A DNA stretch of 64,000 nt from Streptomyces sp. NBC_00568 (GTDB lineage Bacteria; Actinomycetota; Actinomycetes; Streptomycetales; Streptomycetaceae): positions 372,001 to 436,000 of the forward strand of contig NZ_JAPENW010000002.1 in assembly GCF_026341855.1 (NCBI RefSeq), in the 5' to 3' direction. How positions within the stretch are numbered: position 1 is the stretch's first letter; every line of letters starts with the position of its first letter. Made by a program: the position numbers and the translations under genes. Under the pieces are notes generated by a model. That model saw only the letters and a list, made by a program, of their open reading frames with translations, was not told where the DNA came from and ran no database searches. Positions 1 through 9,759 of the stretch are shown in pieces.

Positions 1-15
1 GAGTGTGCCGGCCGC

Positions 16-687
16 GTGAACCTGACCGACCTGCACCGCCGGCTCCTTGCCGATGTCCTCGCGATCGGCACCCCGTACCCCTTGGTGATCACAGGCGGTT
101 ATGCCGTGCAGGCCCACGGCTTGGTCGACCGCCTCAGCCAGGACCTCGACGTAGCCACCGAAAATCCTGCCTCGATCGCCGAGATCGTCGCTGTGGTCAG
201 CGACGGCCTTGTCACCCGCGGCTGGAGCGTCCGCCAGATCGAGACGGGCGCCCTCTCCGGTCGCCTCATCGCAACCGACCCGCAATCCGGGGACGAATGC
301 GAGGTGGACGTCCTCAAAGAGGCCTTCTGGAGTCCGCCCACGGAGACCGAATACGGACCAGTTCTGGCTCTCGACGACGTAATCGGCACCAAGGTCCGTG
401 CGCTCGCAGACCGCGGCGCGGTCCGTGACCTCATCGACGTCCATGCCGCCTCCGAGCACCGCACCACCGCCGACCTCGAAACGCTCGGCCGTCGCCACGC
501 ACGCTTCGAGTTCAGCCTCCAGGACCTGCGCGACCGCCTCAACGGCGCGGAATGGTGGGACGACAAGGACTTCACCGACTACGGCCTCAATCCCGGCCAA
601 CTGGCTGACCTGCGCGCCTGGGCCCTAGCCTGGGCAGCCGAGCTTGACGCCCGCCTGTACGCCGAGGAGAACCCAGACGAGGCTTGA
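16..687 (+). CDS. Nucleotidyltransferase, AbiEii/AbiGii toxin-like
   Basis: A 223-residue protein with the nucleotidyltransferase-fold signature near its N-terminus: a GGYAVQAHG turn at about residues 24-32 followed by RLSQDLD, where the acidic pair would bind metal. A second acidic strand (EVDVL) lies near residue 95. This matches the AbiEii/AbiGii-type nucleotidyltransferase family, whose members act as toxins of type IV toxin-antitoxin or abortive-infection modules; that role is family knowledge, not visible here. No cognate antitoxin (AbiEi-like) gene follows; it could lie before the window. The GTG at 16 is the first usable start, but the frame is open back to base 1, so the true start could lie upstream. 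Confidence 0.7.
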   Translation: MNLTDLHRRLLADVLAIGTPYPLVITGGYAVQAHGLVDRLSQDLDVATENPASIAEIVAVVSDGLVTRGWSVRQIETGALSGRLIATDPQSGDECEVDVLKEAFWSPPTETEYGPVLALDDVIGTKVRALADRGAVRDLIDVHAASEHRTTADLETLGRRHARFEFSLQDLRDRLNGAEWWDDKDFTDYGLNPGQLADLRAWALAWAAELDARLYAEENPDEA

Positions 688-893
688 GAGCCCTACGGCG
701 GTCTCATCGATCACCACGCGTACGGGCGCCAGCTGCGCATGGCGCACCTGCTTTGGTCATGCTGCGCGAGCCGGCCGACCACAAGCGTGCCGGACCGAGT
801 TACTGGCAACGTTCATGCGGTCTTCGAATAATCGAGCCGATGCGACGCGCTGCTCGACTGGCTCGACCTGGACGTGTCGGACGACCAACCCGT

Positions 894-926
894 CGCTCCC
901 ACGCGACCAGTGGTCGCGTGGGAGCG
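894..926. repeat. Perfect 16-bp inverted repeat
   Basis: Two 16-bp arms (894-909 and 911-926) are exact reverse complements separated by a single G. It lies about 200 bp past the nucleotidyltransferase gene in non-coding DNA. It could fold as a long hairpin (terminator, though without a T-tract) or be a palindromic protein-binding site. The single-base spacer favours a dyad operator or recombination site over a transcription terminator. Confidence 0.75.
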
Positions 927-949
927 CCGTGACCTCGTCATGACCAACT

Positions 950-1262
950 GGCGCGACGGTTGGTTCAACTTCGAGCTTGGCCACACACTGCCAACCCCAC
1001 CTCTTCCTCACCCGCCGCACCGCGATCTCCACCACGCCCGTCAGCCGTCCCTGGCTCTACCGCCACTACCCTCCTCCAGCCACCTCCTACGCGCCGACGC
1101 CTCGTTGACGAAGCCCAGGCCGCCGGGGACGCCCGCATGATCTGCGAACTGTTCGGCCTCACCTTCAACGCCGCCACCCGCTACACCCGCCCCTACCAGG
1201 ACACCGCCACGCTTCACCCAGCACCCACCCCGATCCCGTTCTTAGCTGCCGAGCACACGTGA
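950..1262 (+). pseudogene. Integrase-like C-terminal remnant
   Basis: Protein-like sequence is split over frames. One frame reads SRPWLYRHYPPPATSYAP (about 1043-1100) before stopping. Another frame then reads RRRLVDEAQAAGDAR followed by ELFGLTFNAATRYTRP up to about 1200. The pattern, with a short C-terminal helix pair around FGL and RYT, resembles the end of an integrase-like family of Streptomyces mobile elements. At least one frameshift and no start codon make it non-functional. A second remnant with a similar ELFGL-RYT stretch lies at about 56430-56610. The family assignment is from memory and tentative. Confidence 0.35.
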
Positions 1263-2549
1263 GGCTCTTTCCTCGGGACTGGGCCTTCTCCCACGACGCG
1301 ATCATCTAGCAGGGCATCCCGTACCCCTGCGCGCACGTGCCTTCGTGGCCAGCGATGACGTGCCGAATGGCTTGTGGCTCGATCGGTCTGGTCTATGCGG
1401 GACGGGAGGCGGTGGCTGGTCTGGGTTGCCGGCGGGTGTGCGCAGGCGTTCACCACGGACGCATTGCCCGCCGAAGTCTTCCTCGATGTCTCGGCCGCCG
1501 CAGACGTCCGCGGTGTCGTCACCGTCTCGGAGTCGACCACGATCCATTGGCTGCCCTGCGGCAAAAACGCCGAGGCTGCGGTGAAGTCAGGCTCGCGCGC
1601 TGCAGCCAGTCCAGAACGCCAGCGTCCCGCAACTGCCCATCTACACCCGGGCCGCTTGGTGAGGCGGCTTTGGCCACCCATCCGCCGGCACCTCGTCGGC
1701 GAACGCGGCGCGGACCGCTCAGCCATCTCCTTCGCGGGTACTGGACTTACGGCCGAGGCGCCCTGTGAACCGCCACCAGCAAGGCACCGTCAACCGGACT
1801 GATCATGATGGTGCCCAGAGCGGCCCCGCCTGCGCAGAATCGAACGAGTAGCAGTCCTCTGCGAACTGATGGCAGAAGGGCACGTGGGCAGGCGTCAACA
1901 TGCCCGTGACACTTTCCGCGACGACATCGAACGCGACCGTCGACGTGCACCAGTCCCGGTTCGGATTCGTGCCTGCAGGCCCGTACTGCCAGGCTCGCCG
2001 CCCAGGTCCTCGCTAAGGAGCATGGGCAGGCCACTGAACCATGGTCCGGCGACGCGCGTTCAAGCGAGTGCATCTACAGCAGTTGCCACAGAAGGGTCAG
2101 AGATCGACCATGCGCTCAAAGAGAGCACGCAGAAGACTATCCGTTGAACGCTGTCGTATAGCCGTGGACCACGTTCTGCCAGACAGTCTCTGTCATCTGG
2201 TCGCATCTTGGACGCCGACGGGCCGACGGGTACTCGGCCACCAGCATCTCGGCGATGGACAGGAATTGGTGAGTCGGCAGCCTGAGCGCACGAGGCCGAC
2301 GTCCCTCACCAGCCAACTGTCAGGGCAGCGACCCCAATCGGTGCTCACGTGGTCGCCCGCAAATGTGGGTGCCGCTTATGGCAGCGGTGGTTGGCCGCCA
2401 TCGCGGAGAGGGGCGGAGCCAGGCGGCTAACTGGTCTGCGAAGTGAGCAATCGTTCCGATCACACTCTGCGTATCCAGCTGGTTCGCCCCTCAGGAACTC
2501 TCGGCCCCCCGGTCTCACCATGTCTGCAAGTGAAGTGAAGGACCATCCG
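1263..2549. other. Long region without a supported gene
   Basis: Several open frames cross this stretch on both strands, but none has a recognisable motif, a good ribosome-binding site and consistent codon bias over its length. A short stretch around 1374-1590 (plus strand) is the most protein-like but unrecognised. The region looks like decayed DNA between the toxin-like gene and the broken glycosyltransferase. Confidence 0.5.
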
Positions 2550-3598
2550 ATGAACATCATGTTTTCGGGCACCCCTGCCTACGGGCATCTACTGCCCCTG
2601 CTCTCACTGGCCAGGGCAGCTCGGCATGCTGGCCACACCACAGCTTTCCTGACTCACTCCGCACTGGCGGACGTGGTCGCCCCTGTGCCGGTCCTGCACG
2701 CGGGACCGACACTGGAAGAGGTCTTCTCCGAAGTGCACCGCCGAATCGGAGTGGATGCCGCCGCGGACATGAGCCCTGCGACAGCGGCCGAGTTCTTTGG
2801 CGGCGCCCGTGTCGATCTGGGGGCCGACGAGGCACTGAAGGCAGCAGCCGCGTTCGCTCCCGATCTCATCGTTGCCGAAGTTGCAGATTTCCGCGGTCCG
2901 CTGGCTGCCGCCGCTCTGGACGTTCCTTGGGTCACGCACGGTGTGGGCATCGCGCTTGAGGGCTCCTTGGCCGAGGCCATGCAGACAGCAGCGGCCAGCC
3001 GCATGTCTGCAAGGGGTATTACCCCGACCCAGGCTCTGGCTTCCGTGGATCCGTGGCCCGATTGCCTGCAGCGAGACACCTGGGAGCCGGCCCTCCACCG
3101 GATCACGCTCAGGCCGGAGGCACACGACACAGAGGGCGTTGCGGAATGGTCGCCGCCTGAGTTCCCCAGATCCTGACGTCTCTGTCGCAGCACCAGGTCA
3201 ACACCGTTGTCGCGATCAACCCCTCTGCGCAGACGGACACCCTTTCCGTGGACGAACGGAGCGTGCGGGTCACCGGCTTCGTTCCCATGCGCCAGTTGCT
3301 GCAGGGCATCGACGTCGTGGTCTCTTCCGGTGGTGCAGGAACCGTGTTGGCGGCACTTGGATCCGCACTTCCGATGGTGCTGCTCCCCATGGGCCTCGAC
3401 AAGCCACTCAACGCCGAACGCGCGGCCGCGCTGGGCACAGCCGCACTTGTCGACAGCCCTGAACAGGTAGGCGACGGGGTCGCAAAGGTGCTGCGGAACG
3501 CCTCGTTCACTACGGCAGCCGCCGACGCGGCACGGCAGATCACGACAATGAACCCGGCTGATCAAGTCCTGTCGCAGCTGCTGGAACTCATGCCCTGA
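2550..3598 (+). pseudogene. Broken GT-B (MGT/UGT-type) glycosyltransferase
   Basis: Natural-product glycosyltransferase of the macrolide/UGT type. The N-terminal half starts at ATG 2550 behind a GAAGGA-like site and opens MNIMFSGTPAYGHLLPLL, the acceptor-domain loop of GT-B enzymes. It runs to about residue 205 and stops at 3176. The C-terminal donor-binding half continues in another frame from about 3172 (ILTSLSQHQVNTVV) through VSSGGAGTVLAALGSALPMV, the nucleotide-sugar signature, to the stop at 3598. Together the halves give about 350 residues, short of the usual 390-420, so an internal deletion of a few dozen codons plus a frame change is likely at the domain linker (about 3165-3180). It would not make a full enzyme unless this is a sequence error. 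No deoxysugar genes are nearby. Confidence 0.8.
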
Positions 3599-3613
3599 CG
3601 AGGAATTGAACCT

Positions 3614-3640
3614 GAGAGGGCGCCCGGTCTGGGCGCTCTC
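3614..3640 (+). terminator. Hairpin after the glycosyltransferase remnant
   Basis: GAGAG and GCGCCC pair with GGGCGC and CTCTC around a short loop, with one bulged G, 15 bp after the stop at 3598. It is a GC-rich stem without a clear T-run, as is common for Streptomyces terminators. It separates the broken gene from the regulator at 3829. Confidence 0.55.
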
Positions 3641-3828
3641 GACCTCACGAAACGGTCAGCAATCCGCTGATCGACCTCGTCAGTCATGCCCACGCTGGCC
3701 GTGCTGCACGCGATCACGGTGTGCCTCACCCCCAGCGAGGAGGGCGCCTCGGCGGGCCTCCTGGTGCAGGCTGACGAGCCCTTTCTCCCACCCGCTCTCC
3801 TTTCCCGATACCACAGAACAAGGTGTGC

Positions 3829-6747
3829 ATGGCGGCTTCAGCAGGCAACGACAACGGCGGCGGCATCTCGACCGCTGCCTTCCGGGTGCTCGGGCCGCTC
3901 GAGGTGAGCGGCGGGCGGGGGAGGGTGTACGTGGCCCCCGGGCGGCAAGAGACCATCCTCGGGGTGCTGGTGCTCGAACTGAACCGGGTGGTGGAGACGG
4001 CGTATCTGGTGGATGTCATCTGGGCTCACGATCCGCCGAAGACCGCCCGCGCCCAAGTGCAGATCTGCGTCTCCCGGCTCCGCAAGGCGCTGTCGGACGG
4101 GGGAGTCGACGGCACCATCGAGACGCGCGCTCGCGGGTACGTCCTCAGCGCGCCAGAGGACGCGACCGACGTTGGCAACTTTCGGCGCCTGGTGACAGAG
4201 GCCCACGCCTTGGCCCGTGACGGCCTCAAGCAGGCCGCGGTGGATGCCCTCCGTCTGGCGACAGGCTTGTGGCGGGGCCGGTGCCTGGCCGGTGTGCCCA
4301 GGGAAGCCCTGGCAGGCACGGCAGCGCAGTTGGACGAGAGCCGCCTGGAAGCGGTGGAGACCTGCATGCGGCTGGAGTTGGAACTGGGCCGTCACGAGTG
4401 CCTCGTCGGCGAACTGCAGCAGCTTGTCACCAACCACCCGCTGCGCGAGCGGCTGCGCGGGCACCTCATGGTGGCGCTATACCGCTCGGGCCGGCAGGCG
4501 GAGGCGCTGGAGGCCTACCACCAGGGTCGCGCGATGCTTACCGAAGAAATGGGCCTGGACCCGGGCAAGGAACTGCGCGACCTGGCACAGGCGATCCTGA
4601 CCGACGACGCCGACCTGGCGCCCGCCGAACCCGCCGAACCACGTCTCCTCACAGCGACCCCGCTCTCCGAGGTGGTACAGGAGCGCAGAGCGGATCCCGA
4701 CCCGGTCGTGACCCCGAGGCAGCTTCCGGCGGACATCGGCGACCTCATAGCCGACGACGTCATCATTTCGGCGATCTGCGACGCCGTCACCGACAGACAG
4801 GAAGGGGGTCGGCTGAATGTGGTCCTGGTGCTCGGCAGGCCGGGTGTCGGGAAGAGCACGGTGGCCAAGCATGTGGCTCACCGGCTAGCGGCAGGGCACT
4901 TCCCGGACGGACAGCTCTACTGCGACCTCCGAGGGCTTGGAGGACAACCGGTCGACCCCGCCGCGGCGTTGGGGCGGTTCCTGCGAGCCCTGGGCATACC
5001 GGGCCAGGCCATACCCGATGCGCTTGACGAGCGAGCGGAGATGTACCGCAGTCTGCTGGCCGATCGACGGATCCTAGTGCTGCTGGACGACGCGGAGAGC
5101 GAGTCGCAGGTTGCGCCGCTGCTTCCCGGAACCGGCAGCAGCGGCGTGCTGGTGACCAGCCGCGGCCGGCTCACGGCGTTGCCGGGTACACGTCGGTTCG
5201 AGCTGAAGCCGCTGGGCCCGGAACAGGCCGTCCAGCTCCTCGCGCGGATAGTCGGCGAGCATCGCGTGGAGAGCGAGGGGGAGGCGGCGCGAGCCCTCAT
5301 ACGCCTGGTGGGCGGGCTGCCCCTGGCGCTGCGCATCATCGGCGCGCGCTTGGCCGCGCGCCCGCACTGGTCACTGGCCTCCATGTGGCAGCGGCTCGAG
5401 AACGAGCAGCGCCAGCTGGACGAGTTGGCGTACGGCGAACTGTCGATCCGGGCGAGTCTTTCCCTCAGCTATTACGACCTGGCGGCGGCCGACCGTCGCC
5501 TGCTGTGTTTGATCAGCCTGGCCGAGGGGACGGTGATTCCGGGCTGGTTGGGTGCCGCCCTGGTCGACGACCGCACGCCGCACCCCGCTGACCTGCTGGA
5601 ACCGCTCATCGACATGCGGTTGCTCGACATCACCGCCATGGAGGAGGGCGGTGATTTCCGATACGGACTGTCGCAGATCGTACGGACATTCGCGCACGAA
5701 CGGCTGCCGTCGGAGATTCGTGAAGCAGAACGCGCCGGTGCGGTGCGGCGTATGGTCGGCGGCTGGATGGCGCTCGTGGAGAGGGCGCACAAAGAGCTCT
5801 ACGGCGGTGCTTACACGATCGTGGTGGGCCGGGCCGAACGGTGGTATCCGCCTGAGGACCATGTCCGGCGGTGCCTCGGCGACCCGCTCGGGTGGCTGGA
5901 GAGTGAGCAGACCAACCTGCTGAACGCGGTCGAGCTGGCGGCCCGATCCGGGCTGGACGAGGTGTGCTGGGAGCTCGCCACGACGCTGGTGACGTTGTTC
6001 GAGGCCCGTGGCTATCCCGACCTGTGGGAGCGCACACACCGGGTGGCCCTTGCTGCCGTACAGAAGGCCGGCAACGAACGGGGGCATGCGGCGGTACTCG
6101 GCTCGTTGGGGACCCTGTACCTGCGTCAGGGAGAGCCTGACGCGGCGGGCCCCTACCTCAGCACCGCCCTGGAGATCTTCGAGCGGGTCGGGGAGCCGAC
6201 CGGGCAAGCGCTGTGCCTGCGTGACCAGGCGCGCATCGAGCAGCACCACGGTGAGGACGACCGGGCTCTGACCCTCTACGAGAGCGCCGAGCGCAAGTTC
6301 GCGCAGGCCGACGACGTCATCGGCCGAGCGTACGTACTCGGCGAGATGGCACACATCACGATGCGGCGAGCAGACTTCACACGCACCCGCTCGTATCTCG
6401 ACGAGGCTCTCGGGATTTGCCGGTCGGTCGGCTTCGACCGGGGCCAGGCCCTCGCACTACGGCGGATGGGCCGCATGCTGATGCATCAGCAGCGGTACGA
6501 GGCGGCGGAATGGACCCTGCTCGAGGTCCTCGACATGGTCAGGGCGAGCGGCGACGTGGTCGGAGAGGGGTATGTGCTGCGCGACCTCGGCCAACTCAAT
6601 GCCCAACTGCGGCGCGTAGAAGGGGCAGTTCAGTACTATTCGCAGTCGGCCAGGATCCGGGAGCGGATCCTGGACCATAGCGGGGCCGCCGCCGTACGGG
6701 CTGAGATCGTTGCCATCCTGGGCTGGCCCATGTCGTCGTTCAGCTGA
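3829..6747 (+). CDS. SARP-family regulator with NB-ARC and TPR domains (AfsR-like)
   Basis: A 972-residue AfsR-type regulator. Residues about 12-105 form the OmpR-like winged helix (FRVLGPLEV opening, then VCVSRLRKAL-like recognition region). Residues about 110-255 are the bacterial transcriptional activation domain. A STAND/NB-ARC ATPase follows with a P-loop GRPGVGKST at about 335 and a Walker B LVLLDD. TPR-like helical repeats fill about 745-957. SARPs activate antibiotic clusters by binding heptamer direct repeats at 11-bp spacing; two such repeat arrays are found in this window. A GTG at 3823 is also possible. It reads towards the preQ0 cassette and is the left-hand regulator of the cluster. 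Confidence 0.93.
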   Translation: MAASAGNDNGGGISTAAFRVLGPLEVSGGRGRVYVAPGRQETILGVLVLELNRVVETAYLVDVIWAHDPPKTARAQVQICVSRLRKALSDGGVDGTIETRARGYVLSAPEDATDVGNFRRLVTEAHALARDGLKQAAVDALRLATGLWRGRCLAGVPREALAGTAAQLDESRLEAVETCMRLELELGRHECLVGELQQLVTNHPLRERLRGHLMVALYRSGRQAEALEAYHQGRAMLTEEMGLDPGKELRDLAQAILTDDADLAPAEPAEPRLLTATPLSEVVQERRADPDPVVTPRQLPADIGDLIADDVIISAICDAVTDRQEGGRLNVVLVLGRPGVGKSTVAKHVAHRLAAGHFPDGQLYCDLRGLGGQPVDPAAALGRFLRALGIPGQAIPDALDERAEMYRSLLADRRILVLLDDAESESQVAPLLPGTGSSGVLVTSRGRLTALPGTRRFELKPLGPEQAVQLLARIVGEHRVESEGEAARALIRLVGGLPLALRIIGARLAARPHWSLASMWQRLENEQRQLDELAYGELSIRASLSLSYYDLAAADRRLLCLISLAEGTVIPGWLGAALVDDRTPHPADLLEPLIDMRLLDITAMEEGGDFRYGLSQIVRTFAHERLPSEIREAERAGAVRRMVGGWMALVERAHKELYGGAYTIVVGRAERWYPPEDHVRRCLGDPLGWLESEQTNLLNAVELAARSGLDEVCWELATTLVTLFEARGYPDLWERTHRVALAAVQKAGNERGHAAVLGSLGTLYLRQGEPDAAGPYLSTALEIFERVGEPTGQALCLRDQARIEQHHGEDDRALTLYESAERKFAQADDVIGRAYVLGEMAHITMRRADFTRTRSYLDEALGICRSVGFDRGQALALRRMGRMLMHQQRYEAAEWTLLEVLDMVRASGDVVGEGYVLRDLGQLNAQLRRVEGAVQYYSQSARIRERILDHSGAAAVRAEIVAILGWPMSSFS

Positions 6748-7108
6748 TGCCGGAAAGCATGCCGGTCGTCACGTCCACGGCGTGTTCTCGATGGCCATTT
6801 CAGATCTTCTCCCTTCACAATCCGTTTCGCAATCCGTCCGGTGTTGCTGCAACCAGCGTGAGCGACGCGTTCATCGTGGCCGCATGCCCGCGCTATCACG
6901 GCCCTATCCCGGACCCGTCCCGGTGCGGATGCGCCGTGATGCCGGGCCGATGGGGCGACACCGGAGATTGGGTCCTGCCGACCTCGGCGCGCCCCTTCCC
7001 AGGACGGCCCTCGAGGAGTGGTCCGAATGACCGTAGTGATACGGGACGCTGTGACACCCGCCGTGTTCGACGTCTCGAAAACCGAACTCAGCGGAAGGCG
7101 CACGGCCG
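6748..7108. other. Intergenic leader before the preQ0 operon
   Basis: 361 bp with no supported gene. It must contain the promoter of the operon starting at 7109. I looked for TTGAG-type heptamer repeats like those at 18392 and 22759 and did not find a convincing set here. Confidence 0.4.
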
Positions 7109-7891
7109 ATGACGATGGACGCGGAGTTCTACTCCCGGGTGGCCGAGCGGTTCGGCGGCTACTTCAGCGACGCGCAAAGCACTGACGAATTCCCCGACGG
7201 CCGCCCGGACGCCGTCTTCGACGAACTGGTGACTGCCCTGGGAGCGCCGCACGCCCGGCTGCTGGATGTCGGCTGCGCCGACGGGCGTCGTTTGCTGCAC
7301 ACTGCTCGCTCCTACGGCGCCGTAACCGGGTTGGACCTGTCGCTGGAGATGCTGGAATGCGCCGAGCGGTATCGAGCGGAGACGGGTCTGGAGCACGTCA
7401 TGTTCGAGATGCGCGATGCCGCGCACTCAGGGCTGCCGGACGGGTCCGCCGATGTGGTCACTTCCCGCCGCGGTCCACTGATCGCCCGTGAGTTCGAGCG
7501 GGTACTGCGCCCCGGCGGAGCCGTGCTGTACATGGGGATCGGGGAACAGGACGCGCGCGCACTGAAGGAAACGTTCGGTCGCGGCCAGGACTTCGGCAGT
7601 TGGAACGGCAGGCCCTTGTCGGAGAAAACAGCTCAGGAACTCTCCGATGCGGGCTTCGTCGTGACAAGAAGCCAGGAATTCCGGTTCGAGGAGTTCTACC
7701 ACTCGGCGAATGATCTGGACACATTCCTGCACCAAGTGCCGATTCTCGGCGACTACGATCCGGCGGCGGACAAGGAGAAATTCGATCGCTACGTCGCCGC
7801 GGCAACCGTCGATCAAGGCGTCCGGCTGAGTCGGCATTGGTTCATAGTGCAGGCACAGAAGCCGGCAGCCGTCGAACCGTCCCACGCATAG
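7109..7891 (+). CDS. SAM-dependent methyltransferase (class I)
   Basis: A 260-residue class I methyltransferase. Motif I (LLDVGCADG) is at about residues 51-59, the acidic end of strand 2 is in GLDLS at about 75, and the post-motif segment LRPGGAVLYMG lies near 135. This is the usual Rossmann methyltransferase order. The substrate cannot be told from sequence. It begins the long plus-strand operon and sits only 13 bp before queE, so it may modify the deazapurine or the peptide made by this cluster. An alternative ATG two codons on (7115) is equally plausible. Confidence 0.8.
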   Translation: MTMDAEFYSRVAERFGGYFSDAQSTDEFPDGRPDAVFDELVTALGAPHARLLDVGCADGRRLLHTARSYGAVTGLDLSLEMLECAERYRAETGLEHVMFEMRDAAHSGLPDGSADVVTSRRGPLIAREFERVLRPGGAVLYMGIGEQDARALKETFGRGQDFGSWNGRPLSEKTAQELSDAGFVVTRSQEFRFEEFYHSANDLDTFLHQVPILGDYDPAADKEKFDRYVAAATVDQGVRLSRHWFIVQAQKPAAVEPSHA

Positions 7892-7904
7892 GAATCGGTG
7901 CGCC

Positions 7905-8618
7905 ATGGAGCAGGATCTCGTAGTCAACGAAATCTTCGGTCCCACCGTCCAGGGCGAGGGCCCTTCCCTGGGACGCAGGTGCGCTTTCCTGCGACTCGGC
8001 GGGTGCAATCTGTCGTGCTCGTGGTGCGATACGCCATACACGTGGGACTGGACCGGAGCCGGTGAGAGCGGGGTCGCCCACGATCCGAAGAAGGAACTGC
8101 ACCGACGCCCGGTCGAGAACGTCGTAGAAGAACTGCTGCGTTTCGGCACGGACCTGGTCGTGATCTCCGGCGGCGAGCCCCTGGGGCAGCAGGAGCGGCT
8201 GATACCTCTGGTGACAGCACTGGCCGGACGCGGTAAGGAGATCGAGATCGAGACCAACGGGACGCACGCCGCGCTCCCCGAACTCGTCGCCGCCGGCGTC
8301 AGGTTCAACGTCTCGCCGAAGCTGTCGCACTCGGGCGACCCTCTGCAGCGCAGGATTGTCCCTGAGGCGCTCAACAGTCTCGCGGCACTGCCGGGCAGCA
8401 CGTTCAAGTTCGTCTGCCGGAACACCGGTGATCTCGACGAAGTGGCCCGGTTGGTTGCCGCCTTCGACCTGGCCTCGGTGTGGATCATGCCGATCGGGCG
8501 CAGCGCCGACGACGTCACCCGACACATGAGTGAGCTGGCCGACGCGGTCGTTGAGCGCGGCTGGAACCTGACGACCAGACTCCACACCTTGTTGTGGGAC
8601 GACAAGCGCGGCGTTTGA
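7905..8618 (+). CDS. queE: 7-carboxy-7-deazaguanine synthase (radical SAM)
   Basis: QueE converts 6-carboxy-tetrahydropterin to 7-carboxy-7-deazaguanine (CDG), using SAM and a 4Fe-4S cluster. The 237-residue protein opens with the family signature NEIFGPTVQGEGPSLGRR. The cluster ligands C34, C38 and C41 form CNLSCSWC, the canonical CxxxCxxC, and SGGEPL near residue 90 is the SAM-binding GGE motif. Length fits bacterial QueE. It lies 13 bp after the methyltransferase and 37 bp before queD, part of a GTP-to-preQ0 set with folE and queC. Its place beside NRPS and ligase genes points to secondary metabolism rather than tRNA queuosine. Confidence 0.95.
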   Translation: MEQDLVVNEIFGPTVQGEGPSLGRRCAFLRLGGCNLSCSWCDTPYTWDWTGAGESGVAHDPKKELHRRPVENVVEELLRFGTDLVVISGGEPLGQQERLIPLVTALAGRGKEIEIETNGTHAALPELVAAGVRFNVSPKLSHSGDPLQRRIVPEALNSLAALPGSTFKFVCRNTGDLDEVARLVAAFDLASVWIMPIGRSADDVTRHMSELADAVVERGWNLTTRLHTLLWDDKRGV

Positions 8619-8655
8619 GCCACGGCACATGCATGGAAGAAGGGAACTCGCATCG

Positions 8656-9018
8656 ATGGCATTTCGAATCACCAAGAAGTTTGAATTCTCGGCCAGTCAT
8701 CGGCTCGCCGGTCTTGCACCTGAACACCAGTGCGCCCGTATGCACGGGCATAACTATGTGATCGAGTTGGAGCTCGGGGCCGAGGAGAAGAACCTGTCGC
8801 CCGTTGGTTTCGTTCGGGACTACGGCGACTTGTCCTCGTTCAAGATCTGGCTCGACAACCACCTCGATCACCGGCATCTGAACGATGTGATGGACGAAAA
8901 TCCGACGGCCGAGAATCTGGCTGCCTGGATCTATAGGACATGGTCGATGGAGTTTCCCGAGTTGACCGGCGTGAGCATCTCGGAGACTCCAAAGACTTGG
9001 GCCGAGTACCGGCCGTGA
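8656..9018 (+). CDS. queD: 6-carboxytetrahydropterin synthase
   Basis: QueD turns dihydroneopterin triphosphate into 6-carboxy-tetrahydropterin, the QueE substrate. The 120-residue protein has the zinc ligands H15 (SASH) and H30/H32 (HGH) and the catalytic C26 in QCARMHGH. This is the QueD rather than eukaryotic PTPS arrangement. The LDHRHLND segment and the late Glu (PTAENLA) also match the family. ATG 8656 is preferred over an in-frame ATG at 8629 because a purine-rich GAAGAAGGGA site lies between them. It sits between queE and folE in the same operon. Confidence 0.95.
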   Translation: MAFRITKKFEFSASHRLAGLAPEHQCARMHGHNYVIELELGAEEKNLSPVGFVRDYGDLSSFKIWLDNHLDHRHLNDVMDENPTAENLAAWIYRTWSMEFPELTGVSISETPKTWAEYRP

Positions 9019-9056
9019 GGTCGACGACTCCGAAGCCCGGACGAAAGGTGGACCGC

Positions 9057-9647
9057 ATGTCGGTGACAGAACTGGACATCGAGGACGACCCGGCGGCGTC
9101 GAGGACGACCGAGGACCCGCTGGTCGCGCTCGCCCGCCAACTGCTGGAGGAGATCGGGGAAGACCCCGATCGTGACGGACTGCGCGACACACCCGCGCGG
9201 TTCGCCCGCTGGTGGCGCGAGTTCATCAACTACGACCCGGGTTCGCTCGGCACGCTGTTCGAGTCCATCGGCACGAGTCAGCTCGTAGTCGTCTCGGACA
9301 TTCAGGTCTGGTCGCTGTGCGAGCACCACCTCCTGCCGTTCAACTGCTCCGTGACGATCGCGTACCGCCCGGCGGGGCAACTGCTCGGCCTGTCGAAGTT
9401 CGCCAGGGTCGCCCATCAGTACGCGCATAGATTGCAGGTCCAAGAGCGCCTCGTGGACCAGATCGCGCTCGAGATCAGCACCCTGAGCGGAACGCCGGAC
9501 GTCGCGGTCATAGCGAAGGGCGAGCACCTTTGCATGTCGATGCGCGGCATCAAGGCTGCCGCGCAGATGACGTCGACGGCCTATCGCGGGGAGTTCGGCA
9601 GGGACTCCGGGCTCCGGGCCGAGTTGTTCGACCTGCTCCGGGCGTGA
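9057..9647 (+). CDS. folE: GTP cyclohydrolase I
   Basis: FolE opens GTP to 7,8-dihydroneopterin triphosphate, the first step to preQ0. The 196-residue protein has the conserved zinc and active-site segment CEHHLLPF at about residues 89-96 and the second zinc Cys in GEHLCMSMRG near 159. RDGLRDTPARFARWW, the N-terminal family signature, is also present. ATG 9057 follows an AAAGGTGGA ribosome-binding site; a longer in-frame start at 8940 would overlap queD and is rejected. A cluster-borne folE, additional to the housekeeping copy expected elsewhere, is typical of deazapurine gene clusters. Confidence 0.95.
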   Translation: MSVTELDIEDDPAASRTTEDPLVALARQLLEEIGEDPDRDGLRDTPARFARWWREFINYDPGSLGTLFESIGTSQLVVVSDIQVWSLCEHHLLPFNCSVTIAYRPAGQLLGLSKFARVAHQYAHRLQVQERLVDQIALEISTLSGTPDVAVIAKGEHLCMSMRGIKAAAQMTSTAYRGEFGRDSGLRAELFDLLRA

Positions 9648-9759
9648 CGGGCCGTCCGACTCCGAAAGCGGACTCCCTGCTGTCGAGATACCCCTTCAGC
9701 GGCCGTTCCCCTTTTTCGGCACGCATGCCATCCGTTCTGGTCGACATGAAAGGACAACG

